NCBI GenBank assembly: GCA_900552755.1
Contig: USAY01000082.1
Span: 1-8,579 of the forward strand
Length of the DNA: 8,579 bases
Reading direction: 5' to 3'
DNA from: an uncultured Collinsella sp.
Lineage (GTDB): Bacteria; Actinomycetota; Coriobacteriia; Coriobacteriales; Coriobacteriaceae
Shown here one piece after another: positions 5,260-8,579 of the stretch. The notes below the pieces were generated by a model. That model saw only the letters and a program-made list of their open reading frames with translations, had not been told where the DNA came from and made no database searches. The first letter of the stretch is position 1. Every line of letters starts with the position of its first letter. Made by a program: the position numbers and the translations under genes.

Positions 5260-6192
5260 TTACTGACGATCGAGCTTGCGGACAGCAACGCGCTTGCTGT
5301 ACTCGTCGACGTGACCGAAGTCACCAATGCCGACGGACTCGGCAACGTTGGCGCCGGTGGCCATAGCGAGCTTCATGGCCTCCTCGACGTTGTCGCGATC
5401 CCTGTACCACTTGTGCAGGAACGCAGCGAGGGTGCAGTCGCCGGCGCAGACGGAAGAGACCAGCTTGATGTTGAACTCACGCTTGGCGTACCAGATGTCC
5501 TCGCCGTTGGAGAAGTAAGCGTCGCCGCGGCTACCACGGGTGAGCAGCACGTTCTGAACGCCAGCGTCGTGAGCCATCTTCATGGCGACACGAACCTCGT
5601 CGTCGGTGTCGACCGGCACGCCGAAGATGGCCTTCATCTCGTGATGGTTCGGCTTGATGAGCAGCGGCTTCTTGTGAGCGAGCTCCTTGAGCTTATCGGA
5701 GGACAGGTCCAGGACGACGTCAGCGCCACGAGCCTGAGCGTGCTCCATGACCTGAGCCAGGAAGTCGGGCGTAGCTTTGGGAGGCACGGAGCCGGAGACG
5801 ATCAGGCACTCGAGATCGCCCGCGGTGTCCAGGATGTTGTAGAGCTCCTCCTGGTGCTGCGGCGTGATCGGGGCGCCGGGGTTCAGGATGCCGTACTCGT
5901 GCTGGCCATCGTTGACGTAGGTGTTAATGCGCGTGATACCGTCGGTCCAGACCGGGCGGCAGAGGCAACCCAGGTTCATGACCTCCTCGACGATGAACTT
6001 GCCCGTGAAGCCAGCGAAGAAGCCGAGCGCGACGGTGTCGACGCCCATCTTCTTAAAGGCGAAGGACACGTCGAGGCCCTTGCCGTTAGCCGTGTAGCTG
6101 GCCGAACCGGTGCGGACGTTCTCGTCGGGCTCGAGCGGAGAGCTCGAAACCGTCATGTCGACAGCCGGGTTAGCGGTTAGCGTGTAGAACAT
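5260..6192 (-). CDS. PfkB-family 1-phosphofructokinase-type hexose kinase (paralogue 2)
   Basis: Second sugar kinase of the same subfamily, also 310 residues and by eye roughly half identical to the neighbour at 4138-5070. It lies 74 bases downstream of ptsI on the same strand, with only a hairpin lacking a U-tract between them. The two are therefore probably cotranscribed, which ties this kinase to PTS-delivered sugar; fructose-1-phosphate is the likeliest substrate. Landmarks are YTLTANPAVD, NGKGLDVS (36-43), DGITRINTY, SGSVPP, LIKPNHHEM and CAGDC (249-253, catalytic Asp252). It shares Asn36 and the Cys in place of Gly at the anion hole. It also differs from its sister at the nucleotide-binding loop, where TRGSRGDAYFS replaces TLGGAGAYFS, with a basic residue swap and one extra residue. 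The start at 6192 has only a G-rich stretch (GGGGG, 8 bases upstream) as a ribosome-binding site. Other PfkB substrates cannot be excluded. Confidence 0.86.
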   Translation of the reverse strand: MFYTLTANPAVDMTVSSSPLEPDENVRTGSASYTANGKGLDVSFAFKKMGVDTVALGFFAGFTGKFIVEEVMNLGCLCRPVWTDGITRINTYVNDGQHEYGILNPGAPITPQHQEELYNILDTAGDLECLIVSGSVPPKATPDFLAQVMEHAQARGADVVLDLSSDKLKELAHKKPLLIKPNHHEMKAIFGVPVDTDDEVRVAMKMAHDAGVQNVLLTRGSRGDAYFSNGEDIWYAKREFNIKLVSSVCAGDCTLAAFLHKWYRDRDNVEEAMKLAMATGANVAESVGIGDFGHVDEYSKRVAVRKLDRQ

Positions 6193-6219
6193 TTACAGTA
6201 CCCCCTGTATATGTGAGGG

Positions 6220-6249
6220 CCGCGTGGCCGGCCCATTCCAACCACGCGG
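6220..6249 (-). other. Hairpin between ptsI and sugar kinase paralogue 2
   Basis: CCGCGTGG and CCACGCGG form a perfect 8-bp stem around a 14-base loop in the 74-base gap between ptsI and the next gene. On the minus strand no T-run follows, so it is not a normal intrinsic terminator. It may protect the ptsI mRNA 3' end or mark a processing site. An alternative pairing of GGGCC with GGCCC overlaps the second arm. Confidence 0.5.
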
Positions 6250-6266
6250 TTACCTCTGATACCAAA

Positions 6267-7970
6267 TTAGCGAGCTGCGGACTCGAGCAGTGCCTTGACC
6301 TCGGCGGCGGTGTTGCAGGCGAGCGCCTTCTCGGCGAGCTCGTCGCACTCGGCCTTGGTCCACTGGCTGATGGTCTTACGGGCGCGCAGGATCGACGGAG
6401 CACTCATCGAGAACTCCTCCAGGCCCCAGCTGATCAGCAACGGCTCGAGCAGCGGATCGGCAGCGGCCTCGCCGCACATACCGACCATGATGCCGGCCTT
6501 CACGCCGCTCTCGATGATGTTCTTGAGCGAGCGGAGCACGGCGGGATAGTAAACCTGGTACAGGTTGGAGATGGTGTCGTTGCCACGGTCGGCGCACATG
6601 GTGTAGCCGATCAGGTCGTTGGTGCCGATGGAGAAGAAGTCGGCGACCTCGGCAAGACGGTCTGCGAGCAGCGAAGCGGCAGGCGTCTCGACCATGATGC
6701 CGACCTCGATGTTCTCGTTGAACTTGCGCCCCTCTTCGGTCAGCTCGGCCTTGCACTGCTCGACGAGCTCCTTGACAGCCAAGACCTCCTCGACGCAGGT
6801 GACGAGCGGGATCATGATCTTGACGTCACCGAAGGCGCTAGCGCGCAGCAGAGCGCGGAGCTGGACCTTGTACTGGTCGGGATTGGCCAAGCAGTAACGC
6901 ACGGCGCGGAAGCCCATGAAGGGGTTGTCTTCCTTGACCATATGCAGATACGGAATCTCCTTGTCGCCACCCACATCGAGCGTGCGGATGATGACCGGAG
7001 CACCCTTGAGCGCGCTGGCGACCTTACGGTAGGCGTTGAACTGCTCCTCCTCGGAAGGAAGCTCAGCAGAGTCCATGAACAGGAACTCGGAGCGGAACAG
7101 ACCGATAGCCTCGGCGTCGTGATCGAGCGCGTTGGGCACGTCATCGGGGTTACCGATGTTGCAGGCGATGATCTTCTTGATGCCATCGGCAGTCACGGAC
7201 GGCTTGCCACGGAAGGCCTCGAGGGCTGCCTTCTCGGCAGCGAAGGCCTCGGCCTTGGCGGTGTAGGCAGCGAGCGTCTCCTCGTCGGGATCGGCCTCGA
7301 CGATACCCTTGCCACCATCGACGACAACGGTCATGCCGTTGCGCAGAGCGGTGCAGCTGTTGGAAACCGAAAGGACAGCCGGGATCTCGAGGGCGCGCGC
7401 AATAATCGCGGAGTGCGACGTGCGGCCACCGGTCTCGGTAACGATACCGGCAACGTGGGCCTTATCGATCGTGGCGGTCATGGACGGCGTGAGGTCGTGC
7501 ACGACAACGACAGTGTTCTCGGGCAGGACGGAGAGGTCGACGACCTCCTTGCCCAGCAGCTCGGCCAGAATACCGGTGCGGATGTCGGCGATGTCGGCCG
7601 CGCGCAGACGGAACATCTCGTCGTCCATGGACAGGAACATGTTCTCGAACATGGTCGAGGTGTCCATGAGCGCCTGCTCGGCGCAGGTACCGCCGTCAAT
7701 GGCGGCGTTGATGGCGTCGGTCATGCCCGGGTCCTGAGCCAGGACAATGTGTCCGCTCATGATCTCGGCCTCGGCCTCGCCCACCGTCTCCTTCATGTGG
7801 TCGGCCTGAGCCTGGGTCTTCTCGCAGAAGACCGAAAGAGCGGACTGATAGCGCTCCTTCTCTGCTGCCGAATCAGCAACCTCGTGCGGCTCAAACGTCA
7901 AGTCGGGATCGACGGCGACCATGACGGTGCCGATACCGATGCCCTCGGAAGCGTTGACTCCCTGATACAT
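6267..7970 (-). CDS. ptsI: PTS Enzyme I (phosphoenolpyruvate-protein phosphotransferase)
   Basis: Cytoplasmic first enzyme of the sugar phosphotransferase system: it autophosphorylates on His from PEP and passes phosphate to HPr. The 567 residues match Gram-positive Enzyme I length. The N-terminal region is the HPr-binding helical domain. The swivelling domain has the active site GGRTSHSAIIAR with His186. The C-terminal PEP-binding barrel shows FRSEFLFM, RTLDVGGDKEIPYL, NPFMGFRAVR, MVETPAA, the second family signature DFFSIGTNDLIGYT, and the catalytic Cys near 499 in GMCGEAAADP. Small departures are Gly for the usual Gln after NDLI and Ser for Thr in FRSEF. I chose the ATG at 7970 (MYQGVNASEG) because an AGAGG site lies 7 bases upstream and the family normally begins here; the ATG two codons earlier is possible. 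It follows ptsH after a 133-base gap containing a terminator. Confidence 0.97.
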   Translation of the reverse strand: MYQGVNASEGIGIGTVMVAVDPDLTFEPHEVADSAAEKERYQSALSVFCEKTQAQADHMKETVGEAEAEIMSGHIVLAQDPGMTDAINAAIDGGTCAEQALMDTSTMFENMFLSMDDEMFRLRAADIADIRTGILAELLGKEVVDLSVLPENTVVVVHDLTPSMTATIDKAHVAGIVTETGGRTSHSAIIARALEIPAVLSVSNSCTALRNGMTVVVDGGKGIVEADPDEETLAAYTAKAEAFAAEKAALEAFRGKPSVTADGIKKIIACNIGNPDDVPNALDHDAEAIGLFRSEFLFMDSAELPSEEEQFNAYRKVASALKGAPVIIRTLDVGGDKEIPYLHMVKEDNPFMGFRAVRYCLANPDQYKVQLRALLRASAFGDVKIMIPLVTCVEEVLAVKELVEQCKAELTEEGRKFNENIEVGIMVETPAASLLADRLAEVADFFSIGTNDLIGYTMCADRGNDTISNLYQVYYPAVLRSLKNIIESGVKAGIMVGMCGEAAADPLLEPLLISWGLEEFSMSAPSILRARKTISQWTKAECDELAEKALACNTAAEVKALLESAAR

Positions 7971-7993
7971 TCCCATTCCTCTCTCCGTGTCAT

Positions 7994-8024
7994 GTGATAA
8001 AGCGTTTTGCCATATCCATGACAA
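7994..8024 (-). promoter_or_regulatory. Candidate internal promoter of ptsI
   Basis: On the minus strand TTGTCA (8019-8024), five of six to the -35 consensus, overlaps the T-rich tail of the ptsH terminator. TATCAC (7994-7999) lies 19 bases downstream as a four-of-six -10 box. The spacing is longer than ideal. Transcription would start close to 7987, just ahead of the ptsI ribosome-binding site. Confidence 0.3.
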
Positions 8025-8058
8025 AAGAGCGCAGCTACCTTACAACAGGTCACTGCGC
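8021..8058 (-). terminator. Intrinsic terminator between ptsH and ptsI
   Basis: On the minus strand GCGCAG (8053-8058) pairs with CTGCGC (8029-8034). After a 2x2 internal loop, ACCT pairs with AGGT around a six-base loop, and TCTTTTG follows. It lies about 45 bases past the ptsH stop codon. It would end most ptsH transcripts and let HPr be made in excess over Enzyme I, unless ptsI has its own promoter. Confidence 0.7.
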
Positions 8059-8103
8059 CCCCAAATATGAACTTAGTTGTTCAACATGCGACCCGTTTGA
8101 GTT

Positions 8104-8367
8104 CTACTCGCCAAGACCGCTCTTGATGAGCTCGATGGCAGCAGCCAGAGCCTCGGCCTCGTCAGCGCCGTCGCACTTGACCTCGACCTCAGTGCCGCAG
8201 GGGATACCAGCAGCCATGAGGGCCATCGGGGACTTGCCGTTGACCTCCTTCTCGGGGGTGACGACCGTCACGTCACAGGCGTACTTGCCCATGGTGGAGG
8301 CGAACAGACCAGCCGGACGCATGTGCAGACCCTGAGGATTAACGAGGGTAGCCTTCTCAGAAACCAT
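8104..8367 (-). CDS. ptsH: PTS phosphocarrier protein HPr
   Basis: An 87-residue cytoplasmic phosphocarrier that takes phosphate from Enzyme I and gives it to the sugar-specific EIIA domains. The active-site motif GLHMRPAG carries His15 and Arg17; Met16 replaces the more usual Ala. GKSPMALMAAGI carries Ser46, the site that HPr kinase/phosphorylase modifies in Gram-positive bacteria for carbon catabolite control, so regulatory phosphorylation is plausible although no HPr kinase gene is in the window. The ATG at 8367 has AAGGAG about seven bases upstream; an in-frame start at 8424 is less likely because it would run through this site and the A-rich leader. It is the first gene of the pts block and is followed by a terminator before ptsI. 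Confidence 0.96.
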   Translation of the reverse strand: MVSEKATLVNPQGLHMRPAGLFASTMGKYACDVTVVTPEKEVNGKSPMALMAAGIPCGTEVEVKCDGADEAEALAAAIELIKSGLGE

Positions 8368-8562
8368 AATTGACTCCTTTTTGTGTTTAACCCCTGTCAT
8401 GCATGTGGCAGGAGTCAGATTCACGACGTTGTTTATATTAACTCACATCAAACGGTTTTTCATTATGTTTCGGACGAATTGTTGGACAGATGTCGTTCCT
8501 GCACGCTCGCCCGCCGGGCGGGGCGGTTAAGTTTGCTGCTCTACAGTCCTGCGCAAGACGGA
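8368..8562 (-). promoter_or_regulatory. Leader and promoter region of ptsH
   Basis: No gene is seen here. Nearest the start codon is the AAGGAG site. At 8395-8414 an imperfect dyad (CCTG...CAGG with one internal mismatch) could form a small leader hairpin. At 8431-8442 the near-palindrome GTTTATATTAAC contains TAATAT and TATAAA (minus strand), both -10-like, but neither has a good -35 partner. CATAAT at 8462-8467 is another -10 candidate, with only CTGTCC upstream. At 8508-8522 a GC-only dyad (CGCCCG/CGGGCG) lacks a T-run on either strand. The promoter is almost certainly in this stretch, but I cannot fix its position. Confidence 0.35.
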
Positions 8563-8579
8563 AAGCACATTAAGTGCTT
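8563..8579. repeat. Inverted repeat at the right window edge
   Basis: AAGCAC (8563-8568), ATTAA, GTGCTT (8574-8579): a perfect 6-bp dyad cut off by the window end. It may be part of a terminator of a neighbouring gene outside the window. On the minus strand only TCCGTC follows, which is not a U-tract; on the plus strand the continuation is not visible. Confidence 0.3.

Noticed and set aside
4129..6180. Long plus-strand open frames opposite both sugar kinases (4129-5100 and 5311-6180)
   Set aside because: The sequences are shadow-like, and the resemblance between the two simply mirrors the homology of the real genes on the other strand.
6213..7997. A 594-codon plus-strand open frame opposite ptsI
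   Set aside because: It is an antisense shadow caused by biased third codon positions. It is low in complexity, with no known motifs, while ptsI is unmistakable.
8444..8467. A CcpA-type cre site upstream of ptsH (sequence around TGAAAAACCGTTTGATG)
   Set aside because: The centre resembles a cre core, but the arms do not pair and the spacing is one base off the consensus.
1..8579. CRISPR arrays, toxin-antitoxin pairs, phage genes or a defence system
   Set aside because: I saw no regularly spaced repeats and no small gene pairs or phage/defence motifs. All intact genes belong to core metabolism, tRNA maturation, transport or regulation families.

Overview
The window looks like chromosomal DNA of a high-GC Gram-positive bacterium. 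Coriobacteriia (a Collinsella-like gut organism) is my best guess. The guess rests on base composition, the style of the ribosome-binding sites, the encoded CCA end of the tRNA, the Gram-positive type HPr (His15 plus Ser46) and the general look of the proteins. It is an impression without a database search. Every intact gene is on the minus strand, so transcription runs from high to low coordinates.

Right half (about 8579 to 4066): a sugar-uptake block. ptsH (HPr, 8367-8104) comes first, then an intrinsic terminator, ptsI (Enzyme I, 7970-6267), a hairpin without a U-tract, and a PfkB-family 1-phosphofructokinase-type sugar kinase (6192-5260) closed by a strong terminator. A second, paralogous kinase of exactly the same length (5070-4138) follows as its own unit with a -10-like box and its own strong terminator. 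Enzyme I and HPr carry phosphate from PEP to sugar permeases, which are not in the window. The two kinases would then phosphorylate a PTS-delivered sugar phosphate (fructose-1-phosphate, or a related hexose phosphate such as tagatose-6-phosphate) into glycolysis.

Middle (about 3973 to 2332): a tRNA-maturation gene, cca (CCA-adding enzyme with an HD domain), followed by a single tRNA-Glu(CTC) gene with its own promoter and terminator.

Left part (about 2284 to 1): a polytopic membrane protein of the lysylphosphatidylglycerol-synthase transmembrane/UPF0104 flippase-like family, then a TetR-family regulator with a 7-bp inverted repeat upstream that looks like an autoregulatory operator. Immediately past the TetR stop codon is a roughly 30-codon remnant of an IS3-family transposase on the opposite strand, and the window edge has a perfect 9-bp inverted repeat.

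Most of the window is ordinary core genome, and I do not see a new multi-gene system. The points most worth a second look are the tandem sugar kinases that share unusual substitutions at normally conserved glycines, the terminator between ptsH and ptsI, the two operator-like palindromes, and the transposase remnant abutting the TetR gene.
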